From assembly GCF_932526225.1 (NCBI RefSeq), contig NC_064048.1:647340-711339 (forward strand): 64,000 bases of DNA. The letters run 5' to 3'. The stretch is from Nematostella vectensis (taxonomy: Eukaryota; Cnidaria; Anthozoa; Actiniaria; Edwardsiidae). A program made the translations under genes and the position numbers. Of the stretch, positions 26,001 through 41,000 are shown in pieces; within the stretch, counting starts at the first letter, position 1; each line of letters opens with the position of its first letter. Under the pieces are notes generated by a model. That model was not told the DNA's origin, did no database searches, and was given only the letters and a program-made list of their open reading frames with translations.

Positions 26001-29000
26001 TTACAGAACTGAGGGTATGAAAAGCCGAATCATTGGTAAAATTTAAGTTCAACAATAAAAGAATGTGAGAAAAAAGTGCAACAATTTGGCGTTTGCGTGA
26101 TCGTGAATGGGACAACGTACGAGATCCGTGCTCTAGCCGCGCGCATACCATGCTCGCGGAATAAAATTTCGTTTGCTAGGGTGGTGGACCATGGAAAACC
26201 TCATTTTACCATGGAAAGCCTCATTTTACAACAAGAACTGTGCAGAAAAAGTATTCTTCCATCGTCGTATTCGTAGCAGAGTGGTCTTTTCTACTTGTTT
26301 ACTTGTGCAAGGAAAAGCAGATGCAAAGCATCCATGCTTGTTTTGTTGAAGCTGGTAGTGTGATTTTCGGAAGTTAAAATAAAAAGGCACTCAGTTGCAT
26401 ACATGTATAAGAAAAAGTGCAGATCAGACAAACACATTAGACACGAAGAAAAACGAGTAAATATTTAGTGCAAAGACTTTGTTTAATGCACTGTTAACGG
26501 AACCGCCGTATATAAACATCCCGAAATTGCAATATGAACTCTTCATTTTATTCATTTTTGCTCTCATTTTTTTAAGAGATTTCTTTTTCGTGATTCATTG
26601 ACGGACTTTTTGTGAATTGCGAAAGAGGACATCATCATCGGCGCGGTTCGTAACCATGGTAACCATAAACATAACAACAATAATAATACTTAATTTATAT
26701 CGCACCATGTTCTGAAGCTCAGTTCTTTCCTTTTAAAATTAGTTATTTAACTTGATTTTAAGGGATTCTAAAAAACATTGACGCAATACGATAATTTTCC
26801 TATAAAAAATTGCAACTGAACAAGCTAACAGAAACAAAAATTGTTTTGATAAGAGTAATTAACTTCCATTTTTATGAAAGACATAAAGTTAGAAGGCAAA
26901 AAAATATACGGAATTATTAAGGAAGCTTTTAATGGTTTTTCTTTAATAGACAAGATAACAGGTGAACAACTTTCTTTCAATTGTTTAGTTCCATAAAATA
27001 ACCATACCCTCATTGAAGGGGTCGGAGGTATGACCCCCCACCCCTCTGGAATTTCCATTTGGGGTGCCCATTTTGACATTTTGACTACATACAAGCTGTA
27101 GTATGACTAGGTGGTATGACTAGAAAGACTACAGACAAGCTGAGTATAACTAGGTGGTCTGAAATCAGTGAAATAAATCAAAACATGTGGAATTGTCATG
27201 TTGTACGCCTCTGTGAAAACAGTGTAGATTCACTGACGTTTTGTGTATTAGCTATGTCAGCCTTCTGCTGATTTATTTCCCTTAACTTATAGCAATAAGA
27301 TAAGCAAAGAGAATCACCAATGAACACCAATGAACCACTCTAACGGGTTACAATTTCAATAATTTCAAGTGGATGAGCAGATAGAACCATCAACGTGGGA
27401 TTCTTAACGCTGTCTTTTCACTCTGCTGTAGAAGGCAGGATCTTGGGCCCGGGGGTGCTAGATCTATCTTTTAGGGTATAAAATTCTTACCAGCTGCTAT
27501 CTCTTAGGGGGTGTTTTAGGATTTTTCCGATTCTGCGGGATCTTGAGTTAACCATGGCCCACGAATAAGTCATGATAACGCCCTTCAAGAACACATCTAT
27601 TCACTTAAAAAAGCGCGCTAAGGTAAGGTTAAAAGGATGGAAGATACGTGATTTTATATCAAGATAGCATACATTGATTTAGATAACATTGAGGCAAGAA
27701 TGCAAAATACAAGGTACTCTTTGAATAAAGATAAAGCACTTTAGAATGCAAAATACAAGGTACTCTTTGAATAAAGATAAAGCACTTTAGAATGCAAAAT
27801 ACAAGGTACTCTTTGAATAAAGATAAAGAGCTTTAGAATGTAAGTTGGGTGAAAAAGAGGGAGTGCGTGATGATTCAAGTTTCTCGAACTTAGAGGTTAA
27901 AATAAAATAAAAAAGTAAAAAGCTTTGAAAACAAGCCTTAATCGATCGACTGTTATAATCAGATTTACAATACTCGTGTTATCACCATCGTTAAGACCCG
28001 TTGTCATGTATTATATCGCCCATATGATTTTTTATAACCCTCGTTTTACAGCAGTAGCATGAAAAGCAAGAGTCGCATTGTGTGGATTTAAAGGGAATTA
28101 CTGATATAATAACAAGACCGCCTTATACCATCAGACCGTTGTTTTCCTGTACACAGGCAATTGTTTGTGTATCAAAATGTCAAAACGCAGAAATTCGAAC
28201 TACCGAGAATAAACGAAAAAGGGCAATTCCCCATTTTGCTTTGCTTATGGAAACAAAACACAACCCTGTCGATTTAGTATGAGATTTATTACAAAAATAT
28301 CGTTTATTTGCTCCGCGTGTATTTCTGTGATTTGCTCCGCGTGTATTCCTGTGTTGACAGTAATGTCATGGAGATGCGAAAAATTCGCTCTCAGAATCGG
28401 ACGAAAACACAAAGTTATTTGTCGGAGAGAGCGAGATTCGTCCCAAAATAGACACCAGTGATTCGGAGCTGTCGCTTAGGTGACTAAAAGGCGAGTGGAC
28501 CGGCCGATGGGCCTCGCTACTAGTCACTCGCAAACTTGGAAAGACAGGGCCATTTGGCTCAACCACCGTACACTTGCGATTCTTTTTCTCTATTTGGTTT
28601 TTGATTTTTTTCATTGCGGGCAGCGATTGATCTCTGTGGTTCAGAGCGATAGATTTGATTTCTAAACTCGATTCCTTTCGCATATACCCCCTTTGTTTGG
28701 TCCTGTCTTGGGAAGACCACCGTGAATGTTCGACGGATTTTTCCCTCCATGAATGTATCGGTGGCAACATAGTCCTATCCAGCTTGCCCCTCGACGCAAA
28801 TCCTTTAGAAAAATTCGCCCGCTTCCGTTTCTTCTTTTCCGAATATTTTATTCCATTGTTATTATTGGCAAAATTCCCAACTCCTATTCTAATTTTTTCT
28901 CCCCGTTCCGGCGTGTATGCATTTCCATTGATTTGCCTTTTCCATTTATCTCGCTCGTAAAGCGGGTCCAGACTCCGTGTTAGACACACACTCCCCGAGT

Positions 29001-32000
29001 TAGACTTCAACGGACGTGTGTTACTCGTGCTAGACTTTGAAATGCGCGGAAAGATATTGGTGGTATTATTTGCCCTTCGGTATCGATGGGTTCGACTCGT
29101 CCAAGCAAAGTCGAGCTTCTCGCGTCTAGAGAACCCATCCATGATCGCTTGGATATGTGAACTGGTGGTCTTTCCGTACCGGCTCTTGTTATATCACGCG
29201 CCTAATTGTAAGTTGCGCGATTTGCTCCTTGTTGATTATGCCTCGAGGCATATTATAAGTATACATCTCATCTCCGCTCGTAACTATGAGCTGTCCTCGA
29301 TTAAAAATGTATAAACAAACCCATTAATCTTTGGAGGGCTGCCTTCGGAATGAAATATCGCAGGGGAGAGCGTGTCTTGCTGCTCTTGGCATTGTGTTTT
29401 TTCGATTACAACATAGAGTACACTTTTGCCGGCAGCTGGTACAGCTCTGCGCGCTATAATTGTACGTCTATGCATTTTAATTGGGCAAATAACCATACGC
29501 GCTCTGATTGAGGCAAAAATGCATAATACAATCAGATTTTTTTTATCCAAACAAAAACAATAAGAATTCAATCTGAGCTTGGGCATAAAACTGCGAAACC
29601 TTTTTTCAGGCTTTTTTGTTCAGAATTATAAAAAGCGTTTTCAAACACAAAACATTGACATTTAATTTTTAAAAAGAATAACTAAATAGGACACTTTCAC
29701 CTGTTACAAGAATTGATAATTTGATATTTTACCGCTGTGGATGGAGCAAAATTGTGACTTAATTAACAGCGACATGTACAAAGAACCCGGCGGTATATAT
29801 GAGCCTTGAAGTCCAGTGCACAATACAGCCGCGGCATCACATCTCCTGCACAATATTACATTGTTACCTCTGCCTGGAGTGGTGAGGTGTACAAATGAAC
29901 AGAGGTATACATCTCTGGAATAGCGATTTGTACATTATAACATTTCTTTTACTCTGTTTTGAGTGACTATTTACAAAGGCAACACTGATATACGACGTCT
30001 CACAATGTACGTGATAGATACTGTGTAGCAGCAACGCGTTGAATGAGGAAACTTTTAAGAAATTCTCGCTGAGGTGTATTTTCAAATGATGACTTATATC
30101 AGAAATTTGATTAGAAAGTTGTAGAATCTAGTAACTTGCTTCATTTCCTTTAGTTCTCAAAAAGTTCTCATGAAAATAGTGGAAAATAAGTGATTCCCAA
30201 ATCACAGAAGACAAAGGTTTAAAAAAACTACTGAAGGAAAATCATCCGTTTTCATTAACATTTCGATATTGGCCTTTTTTTTTAGAGAATTGAATATGAA
30301 CGTTATTAAAACAAAAACAAAAATAAAAATTATATTTATATAACGGCTTCTAGATTCCAACAGCAACATAATGTAACGGTAATAGATGATAAGACCAGAA
30401 CCCACATAAACATGCGAGAAGAAAAATATAAACAAAAAACACAATAGAAAAATCTACAGCAACAACGATAGCAAACCCGCATCAATATGTGCTTTTCCTC
30501 TTAGAGTAAACGAATATGGTAATTTTTCTTATCTTTCCCAATTCACTTGATAACTGAGAGCGGATATACAACTCGATTCGATAGTCTACTTAAACATGCC
30601 GTCTATTAAGATTCGGTGAGCTACTGATTGTCTGCTTGCGAGGCAATTAAACCATTAACCGGAGTAATACGAGAGGAAGCGACCTTTTACGAGTGCATGG
30701 AAAATGATAAGCGAGAAATGGAGAACGAATGAGCGGGAAATCAAAGAGCTGGGAAGGGAAAAACGTTGAGAAAATAGAAGAATTAAAAATTCAACCTGTA
30801 AATTAATGAGCTTGTACTATATTCTGCAATGCTAACAGGGAAAAATTTAAAAGCGAAAGATTTATATAAAGATACAGAAAGTATTACCACGTAACGAGCG
30901 ATCAGCTAATCGAGATTTAAGTGAAAAAGGAAATGACAAAACTGTGGCGTAAAGGCAGACATCCATCAACAGCCGGCGACAATAAGGGTTTAAAACCTTT
31001 CAAATATCGGCAAACGAAAGAAATGAGACTAGTTTATCAAATAAACACAGTGTATTGAATATGAACATCAAGAATCTAAGGCGAAAAGTGGGATCTAGGG
31101 GATTGTTTTCCAAATAAGGAAATTATTGCGCTAATTATATTAATGATAATCATTGTCTCTCACCCTAGCATGGAAAGATACAAGGCAGCCTTGAAACAAA
31201 AGCTTCCATTTACTGTTTAACAGAGTCAGCGGTGCCGAAAACACCTCGAAAGCCGACAAGGATTTCTAATCTCGCACTTGGCGCGGCCTAAGACAAACAC
31301 AGGTGTACAAAAAGATAGAGCGCTTTTTAGAAACACTTTTGGGACATCAACTGAAGAAAAATAACCCTAAAGAGGACAAATATCCCACCACTCATCAAAT
31401 CCACGGTTTAGGACAAGAGTTTTGGCGCTTTCAGACTAGCGACATGACAAATAGAAAAATATATTATAACCTAAGATACGGAAAAAGGGAAACCAATGGA
31501 CACAGGTTATAGACGTGGAATGTTGCATGCCTTGGTGGTATAGCTGTGTAAGCATTAGCCCTTTTTTGGCACACGGTAGATGCTTGAGACGTCAGCGTCG
31601 AGTATAACATGCCAAACCTTGTGTTGATTGATCTCCCTGATTCCACCACGCCTACGCAAGGCCAATTAGTTTTTTTCTAAAAAATTGTCTGTAGTCTTTT
31701 TAGTCATACCTTTAAATGCAGATAAGTTAAGGGATAACAACATTTTTTTCTAAGGAGCCCGGCAAAAAGGCACCCACTATAAAAAAGCCAAACATTGGCA
31801 ACAGAGTGTCTCTTAGCCCTCTGGCAGGGATTTACATATCCGTTACAAGCCCGCCATTAAAACGTGATCAATGCGCGCGACTCTTGATGGAGACCCTCTC
31901 ACGGTGTGGCCTTATTACACTAATGGCGAGCCATCGTAAATAGGTCCTCGCTGGCGGCTAAAGAGGTGTTTTGTGATCACAGGGTGATAAGGGCCCTCCT

Positions 32001-35000
32001 TATCTTGTGCTTCTTTTCGCATTATTAAAAAACATAGCCTTTTCTTACCAACTTCAAACAGTAAAAATCGAATGCAATATAAGATAGCGCTAATAGGATG
32101 CCAGAATAATGGCATATTTATACCTGGTATTTTTTTACCAGGTTGGATCATTTATCTTGAACCCAGCGTAATTTGCGCATGCTCCACAAAGGCGCAGAAA
32201 AGAAAGCGGAGGGGGTTTTCTTTTCATTTGCCAGCACTGAAATGGTTTCCAATACTGTCACCTTAACGCAAGATGCTGACCAATCAGAAATCACCAAATT
32301 TGTTAGTTGGAATGACGGAAGCCAGAAATGGCGATTTTTACTGAATCGTCAGAAGGTCGCAGAATATTGAAAACCGATGTAAACTAGCACCTTACGCAAC
32401 GTCACTTTCACGTTTACCTTTTGAAGAGTTTTGAAGAATTCAATTAAGTTCATTTGGTACTACAAAAATATTTTTACAATTTTCGGTTAAGATAGTTTAG
32501 AAGTGAAGTATTCGTTACTTAACATCGATAAAGCATGAAGAAATTCTAAAACAATTTAGTAGCAGTTTGTGAGTACATTATCTACACCCGCGGGGTATAC
32601 TACATCAAGCGATCAAGCGAGCGATACTCACGAATTTATAATACAGCATTCTTGAGCCTATAACCATTTGTATGACAAAAGAGGTGCATCGAATTAATAT
32701 CAAATGAGAACGTGTCTTATGTTAGTGCATGGGTCACTGAATATGTAATAAAGCTTATACCGGCTTTGATCGCCGACGAATTAATCACCTCTGTTCATGG
32801 ACTATCAGATATTTATCTTATCGATGATCATACGCCTTCTTTTACTCCAGTGAAGGTCTAATGCTTAAAACGTCAACAAAATTACTTTTTTCACAGAGGT
32901 TTATAACATACCACTTCATGTGTTCATTCATTTCCCTGGTTATAATGTATTTTACCCTTATTGTGATCATAGACAAGACTTTTAAAATAATACAGCCAAA
33001 TTGAACATAAATTTAAACCTGCGCAGGGTAAACTAGCGGGCTGCGCTATGACAATGTGCAGACAGGGCTAGTATGCGATAAATGGACCCAAATGACACCT
33101 GGGTACACCAACTTTCACCCAAACGGCATAATGAGCAAACATAGACAGGCAAGACGACTTGCCGATGAAAGCAAGGAACAACAGAAAAGATTATCTAATG
33201 ACTACATTATAAACACATGCGAACGGAGAAAGCTGTATTCATGTATTTGTGAATTGAAAGATTTAATCAAAACAATAAAAAAAATAAGATAAATGGGCAA
33301 GAGGTAGTAAAACGCCAATAACTGTCAACACATGAATGCTGTCAGTGAGGTTGCTATAGGGCGGTGTTGCATGTATCTAAGAGTAGGAAACAGCGAGTGT
33401 TGGGAAGAGGATGGATTTAAAGGTGAAAGTTGCTGAGTATATAGCATTGGGTTTGGATGGCGTGTGGTTTAAATAAGAATATTGCATTGATTTTGGATGG
33501 CTTGTGGTTTTGAATGGGTGTAGCCATAGGTTTGTGTGGTTTATAATGAAGTGTATGGCATTGGATTTTGGTGGCGTGTGGTTTATAATAATGTGCGGGT
33601 TGGAATGAGTGTAGCCATGGGTTTGAATAGCGTGAGGTTTAGTTTATAATGAGTGTATGGCATTAGATTTTGGTGGCGTGTGGTTTTGAATAAGTGTAGC
33701 CATATGTTTGTATATCGTGTGGTTTATAATGAGTGTATGGCATTGGATTTTGGTGGAGTGTGGTTTATAATAATGTGCGGGTTGGAATGAGTGTAGGCAT
33801 GGATTTGGATGGCGTGTGGTTTTGAATGATTGCAGGCGATGGGTTTAGATTACGCGTGGTTAAGAATGAGCGTGTGTGTGAATGTGGTGTGGTTTTGAGT
33901 GTATGGAATTGGAATTTCGTTGGGGTTGCATCTTACTTGAGCCACTCATTGTGGTCGGTCCAGCCATCGATGTCGACGATCTTTTTAAGGTTAGCCTCGG
34001 TTTCGTCTGCACTTAGCCACAGCTCCCCCGTGGTGTCGGCTGCCAAGAAGAACCTGGATATACCGAACAGTGATCACCATCAATAATGATGATAGTACAA
34101 TAAAATAAAATTATACTGGTTAAAGTAGACATTCTATCATTTATGATAAGCCGTTCATTGCTTTTCATGAACCTTCCATTGCTTTCTGCCGAAGATGTCG
34201 TAAACGTTATCTATTACCAAATCACGATCGGCTACAAAGTTACGGCACCTTACGGCTTGCTGTAAGGAAGCCAGGGCGTACGTACATACCTGTATGCACC
34301 GGTTGCAAGGAAGCCGTGACGTACGTACATACCTGTATGCACCGATGGTAAAGAAGCCAGGGCGTACGTACATATCTGTATGCACCGGTTGCAAGGAAGC
34401 CAGGGCGCACGTTCATACCTGTATGCACCGATGGCAAAAGAAGCCATGACGTACGTTCATACCTGTATGCACCGATGGCAAAAGAAGCCATGACGTACGT
34501 ACACACTTGTATGCACCGGTTGCCAGGAAGCCATCGCGTACACTCATACATATAAACACGGATTGCAAGGAAGCCATGACGTACGTACATACCTGTATGC
34601 ACCGGTTGCAAGGATGTCAGGGCGTACTTACATATCTGTATGCACCGATGGTAAAGAAGCCAGGGCGTACGTACATATCTGTATGCACCGGTTGCAAGGA
34701 AGCCAGGTCTACGTACATACCTGTATGCACCGGTTGCAAGGAAGCCAGGGCGTACACTTATACCTATTAACACGGGATGTAAGGAAGCCAGGATGTACGT
34801 ACATACCTGTAAGCGCCGGTTTCTGGAGCCTTGAAGAAACCTCTGATCCTAGTTCCATAATTGTCATCGACATTATGGGGCGCGTCAAATTTATCAAGGA
34901 CCTCTATACTAGAGGGGCTGTTAGGGAAGTTGGGGTTGGAGGTAAGGTCCGTTATCTTGTACCCAGGAATGTCCTGCCAGACTTCACGGATAACACCGGC

Positions 35001-38000
35001 AAATGGATCACCTGAAGAAGGACAAGGTAACATTATCTGGGAGCCTGGGAGGCAAACTTTACATAACGTAGCTGTATTACCAAGCCGTATTGCTTGCGTG
35101 TATATATCCTAAATCAAACTCGCGGTTTCTTGAGAGTTCTCGCAGGGCAAGCCATTTATAGGTAGGTTATGCTAGGCATGTGCACTGACCTGGAAGTCTC
35201 CATTGAAGATTTTCTTTTGAGATAGGCCTCATGAATCGACCGCTGGGCAGTCGTATTCCGGCACTGAGCGAGTCGGTGGACTCGGTTCCTTTCTCGAGTG
35301 CGGTGATGTAATAGTATTTGCCTGCTTCGAGGTTCACGCTTTTGGATATCTGGGCAGTAAATCTAAGGCAGACAATGGCATTAGGTAAAGTTTGTTGCCT
35401 CATACTGGTTATGTGCTACTAACACTACCCTCGACTTACTTGTTCCACTGGTTGCCTCGTACTAACACTATCCTCGACTTACTTGTTCCACTGGTTGCCT
35501 CATACTAACATTATCCTCGACTTACTTGTTCCACTGGTTGCCTCGTACTAACACTACCCTCGACTTACTTGTTCCACTGGTTGCCTCGTACTAACACTAC
35601 CCTCGACTTACTTGTTCCACTGGTTGCCTCATACTAACACTACCCTCGACTTACTTGTTCCACTGGTTGCCTCATACTAACACTACCCTCGACTTACTTG
35701 TTCCACTGGTTGCTACATAATAACACTACCCTCGACTTACTTGTTCCACTGGTTGCCTCATACTAACACTACCCTCGACTTACTTGTTCCACTGGTTGCC
35801 TCGTACTAACACTACCCTCGACGTACTTGTTCCACTGGTTGCCTCATACTAACACTACCCTCGACTTACTTGTTCCACTGGTTGCTACATAATAACACTA
35901 CCCTCGACTTACTTGTTCCACTGGTTGCCTCATACTAACACTACCCTCGACTTACTTGTTCCACTGGTTGCCTCGTACTAACACTACCCTCGACTTACTT
36001 GTTCCACTGGTTGCCTCATACTAACACTATCCTCGACTTACTTGTTCCACTGGTTGCCTCATACTAACACTACCCTCGACTTACTTGTTCCACTGGTTGG
36101 GAGCTACAAACACTTACCTTAGACTTACTTGTTCCACTGGTTGTTTCGTACTATAACTACCCTCGACTTACTTGTTCCACTGGTTGCCTCATACTAACAC
36201 TACCCTCGACTTACTTGTTCCACTGGTTGCCTCATACTAACACTACCCTCGACTTACTTGTTCCACTGGTTGCCTCATACTAACACTACCCTCGACTTAC
36301 TTGTTCCACTGGTTGCCTCATACTAACACTACCCTCGACTTACTTGTTCCACTGGTTGGGAGCTACAAACACTTACCTTAGACTTACTTGTTCCACTGGT
36401 TGTTTCGTACTACTACTACCCTCGACCTACTTGTTCCACTGGTTGCCTCATACTAACACTATCCTCGACTTACTTGTTCCACTGGTTGCCTCATACTAAC
36501 ACTATCCTCGACTTACTTGTTCCACTGGTTGCCTCAAACTAACACTATCCTCGACTTTCTTGTTCCACTGGTTGTAAACGACAAACACTACCCTCGACTT
36601 ACTTGTTCCCCTGGTTGCCTCATACTAACACTATCCTCGACTTACTTGTTCCACTGGTTGTGTCCGGTGGCGTCGGTCAGTGCGATAAGGTTGCTCATGT
36701 TCTTTTGACTGTCTCCTGTGCTCAGCCACAGCTCAGAGGTTTTAGAGCCAGACAAATAGAAGGTATAGTTACCAGTCTCTGGAGCCACGAAGTAGCCCTG
36801 TACAATAGACATACCAATCAGTACTGCCGAGAAGAATGTCTTTCCATAAAAAAATAAATACCCTCCCAATAATTTGTTTTTGCGCTTGTATATCAGTGAG
36901 AATCACGTGCGTTTAGCATGCATCCTAGTGGAAGAACTCTGAATGGTGCATGCGCAGTACCTTGACACGACTGCCGTAGTCGCTGTCTACGTCGAAAGGA
37001 GCATCAAAATTCTCGATGATTTCTACCAGGGAGGGGTCGTTGGGGTAGTAAGGATCGGTCTTAAGTTTGCTGAGTTCTTTTCCAGGAAGCTCTTTCCATA
37101 TTTCACGTATAAGGCCGGGGTACGGCATCTCTAGACACACGAACAATTGAAATAACGTCAGTTGTAGAATAAGTTGTAAAATAGATAATATAAATAATAA
37201 TAATAAATACCCGACCCTTTGATCAACTTACTCTTTCCGCCAAAGACCTTCGAGACTGCCTTCTTGTCCAAGAACTGCGAGAAGATCGCTAGCGACCCGA
37301 TCGCGAAATCAGCAGGTTTCATGTCATCTCCAATGTTCTTACGACCAATGATAAACTCCGAGCTCTCATCGATGACATCCCGAGGGACTGTCTTCGGAGT
37401 CTTAGTCGATGCACGGAATTGCCCGTCAATGTAAAGCCACAGGCCTTTTTCCAGACCCCAAGTCAGCACCACCCGCTGCCATCTGGTACAAACATCGCAT
37501 GGTATGAGAATTAGTCTTAGGCTTATTTTAGACTTTCATGGAACTGTACAGTGGCCATGTCACATACAGTGAGATAAAAGCGACCATCTTTGTTTTTTTT
37601 TACTGGAAGAATATGGATGTAAGAGGGAGATCAGGAACACGTGTCAATCAATCAATACTTTATTCGCATTTCCATATTTCTTAATTTATACATTATTTGT
37701 ATTCGAGACTATATCTCATTTCAATTTTCTATGTTTAATTTTTGAGTCAGTCCAGTAAGAAATATAGTAGTATAATTGTAAGGAAATGCCTAGGGCTTAA
37801 ATGAACCAAAATGGTTTTCGAGTTGGGTCCCTAGCCAGAACTTGTAGTGAATTGAAAAATGTAGCCTTAGAACACACATACAAAAAATATAAACAAGCGA
37901 AAAAGCACACAAAACACATAGCAAGAAGCACACATGGGGAGGGTTAGAATTTTATGTCAAGAGTTCCATTTTGTTTTAAGAATAGATAACTTTCGGCCTT

Positions 38001-41000
38001 TTTGCAAAACATATTTTTTATTGAGTTGTTTTAGATCAGGGGGCAGTTTTTCCCAGAGATTAGTCGCTATAACAGAAAGTGTTTGTTTACCAGTATTTGT
38101 CCTAAAACGAGCTTTGTATAGATTTTCATTTGCTGCATAACGAGTATTATAAGAGTGAATGTCCTTAGCATATTTGAAAGAGTTGTCAAAGATAGGGGGA
38201 AGATGTTGCTTGTGCCAGCCATGTATAAATTTTAAAGTTTGGAGTACAAAAATGTGATTTACTGTTAGGATATCTAAAAGGTCCAAGAGTGGTAAAGCAC
38301 TTTCTGTATTTTCACCAAATAAAGTTGAAAAGAAAATTACCCTGGCGATATGATTTTGTTTAGTTTGAAGTATTTTTGTATTTGATTTATAGGCGCTTCC
38401 CCATGCTATTATAGCATATGAAAGGTAGGGAAATATGAGGTTGTAGTAGTTCTGTCTAAGTTGGGATGGGGATAGATAGTGACGAAGTTTATAAAATATA
38501 CCTGTATTTCTTGATATTTTGGAGGAGATAAATGATATATGGTACTTCCAATTTATTTTGTCATCTAGAATAACGCCTAAGTATTTGACATGGTCTTTTT
38601 TCCAGGGTAACAGTTTCATCACCATTCGGGAGTACTATTTTTATTTCCGTATTTAATTTCTTTTGGGCTGATTTAAATTATCATAAAATTAGTCTTTTTA
38701 AAGATTATTGACAGTTTGTTTGCATCGCACTAGTTCTTAACATTGCTTAATTCATTGTTAATAAGTATTTCGAAATCTTTTGAGTTTTTATTAGAGGCAA
38801 AGACATTTGAGATTTAGGCTTATGGTATTATCTGGTTGCTACGAAACACTGTTGCTACGAAAGGGAAAAGCGCTACATTTGTTCAAATATACTAAAATCG
38901 CCGCGTCCTTCAACTTGATTCCGTGTCCCAGTGATTAGCACCTTTAACTCATAAGCAAGTGCTCAAGGGTCAATTCCTGGTCGAGTATTTTTTTGTATTT
39001 TATTCTCTTCGAAACTCTAGTTCTAACTTATTATTGTTTTTTTTTTCCGAGAGATAAAAATAAATATTCGACATTTTGTAGAAGAAAATGCAAATTTTAT
39101 ATTTCTTTCGACAATAAAAAAAGATGGCGAAAAAAACAAGATGGCGGCTATTTCCGAGCGAGAAAAACACGTTAATTTTGAACATTTTACAACAATTGTG
39201 ATTTTGTTTTTCATTCAAATCATTGATATCACCATTCCTAACAACTTAGCGCATGGGAATTTTGATTTTTGAAGAAATGAAAAAGTTATTACCAATTATG
39301 TGGTTTTCGAAGAACATAAAAAAATCGCAATTTCTCGCGGTATAAAAATTTCGCAAATCCGATGCGTGAAGTTTTAGAAATTGTGATGTTAAAATATTTC
39401 TGCAAAAAAAACTATGTTAGATTTGAACAATAGCTTCTCCGACACGTTTTTTTTCTGTTCTGGGTCACGTGACCATGGAAGGGGTCAGATTACGTCATCA
39501 TTTGTGCCATTTATGTCTAAAACACTTATGTTGAAAGTTCCAAGAGATTTGACAAAAAACAAAAGCTTTTATAAAACAAACAAATTTCCCTAGCAACGGA
39601 CTCAAACGATAGTACCATAGGCCCTTAAGTATGTCTCAAGTTATGACCGGAGTGAAGCTGTTTGCCTCCCATCTACTATCTCCATTAAGCCTTCAGCAGT
39701 TAAGCGGCCGATGAATAGGTCTTTCTAAAAGTAATGTATTTTAGCTATCTTCATTAAGCAGCCACCTGACCTCTGCTGAAATGGGATCGATACCCGTTCG
39801 AGACATGAATAGCACCTTTCTGTTTTTCGGCCCTGCATTTGACTTGTTAATCATATGAGAGCTTATTAGATACCTGTGTTCGTTCGAGGATGGAAAATTC
39901 ATAATACATACGTACTAAGAGTTTTCAATGTGGAGCTTGAATAACACGGTTTATACTGTATGTTGTCATATAGGGTGCCACTGTATAATCTTTTTTACCT
40001 GACGGTGAATATAGATGTCCTGACGGTCCATCGCAGCGTGTCCTCAGCTGTGCTCATTGCGAGTGTGAAGTACAAGTTGTCATTGGCGAGATATGCTGCC
40101 AGCCCCTTATCACCGCTAAGGTGGCCTCCAGTGTCCATGATGTAACGGGGCTCTTTGTACGTACGCACAATCTGCAGATAGAACAAATGATGGTAGTGAA
40201 ATTGAACGATGTGTAGGGCCGTAGCAGGGGTTGGGGCACTAGGTTCACATGCTCCTCCAATATTTTCAAAAATTATAAGGAAATGACAACTTGGGGCGTA
40301 ATGTGCCTCACATTGTTTCTCAATGTTTCTTTATCGTGCCCTCCTCGCCCCCCCCCCCCCCCCAATAATTCGAACCCTGCTACGGGTAGGGTAGGGGTAG
40401 AACAAATGATTGGAATGAAATTAAACGATATGCAAACACAGGGGCCCGATATATATGCAAATGAGGGGCAGATGATAAGAATGACACAGACCGATACAAT
40501 ATGCATAAAAAAATGTGCATGAAAGGTGAGGACAAAACATCGAACAAATATTCGCCTTTATATAGTATAAAGTTCCGCGTTTTTTTTTGTAAATGTTATT
40601 GCGTCTGTCCAATCTCCTTTAAACAAAAACTCAGCTAAATACCAAGGCTTACTACGGCCTCCTTTTATTTGGATCACTGAAGCAAACAGGTTTTCTACAG
40701 CCCACAAATGCGGCCCTTCAACTCCCGCCTGGCCCAAGGGGCCTTGGTACCAGACCTCATAGTACTATATTTACCCTGTTGAACTTGAGTTTCGTGCTGA
40801 TACTGAGACCCTTGGGGCATTTGCTGGGATCACTGACGCACCGCCCATTGAAGTTCCCAACCTTCAGGTACGCCTTGCTCCCATCTATATGTACCCCGCC
40901 ATCTACAGCCTTTACAGGTCCATTAACCTCGATATCCGGGCTACCGGGAATCTTGCCATCTTGGAGTTTTGGCAGAAGCCAGGTATATCTTGCGGATACT

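Noticed and set aside
34240-34773. 177-codon minus-strand frame across the 34-kb array
   Set aside because: It is read-through of donor-derived repeat units (TGAYRYVRT copies), not an independent gene.
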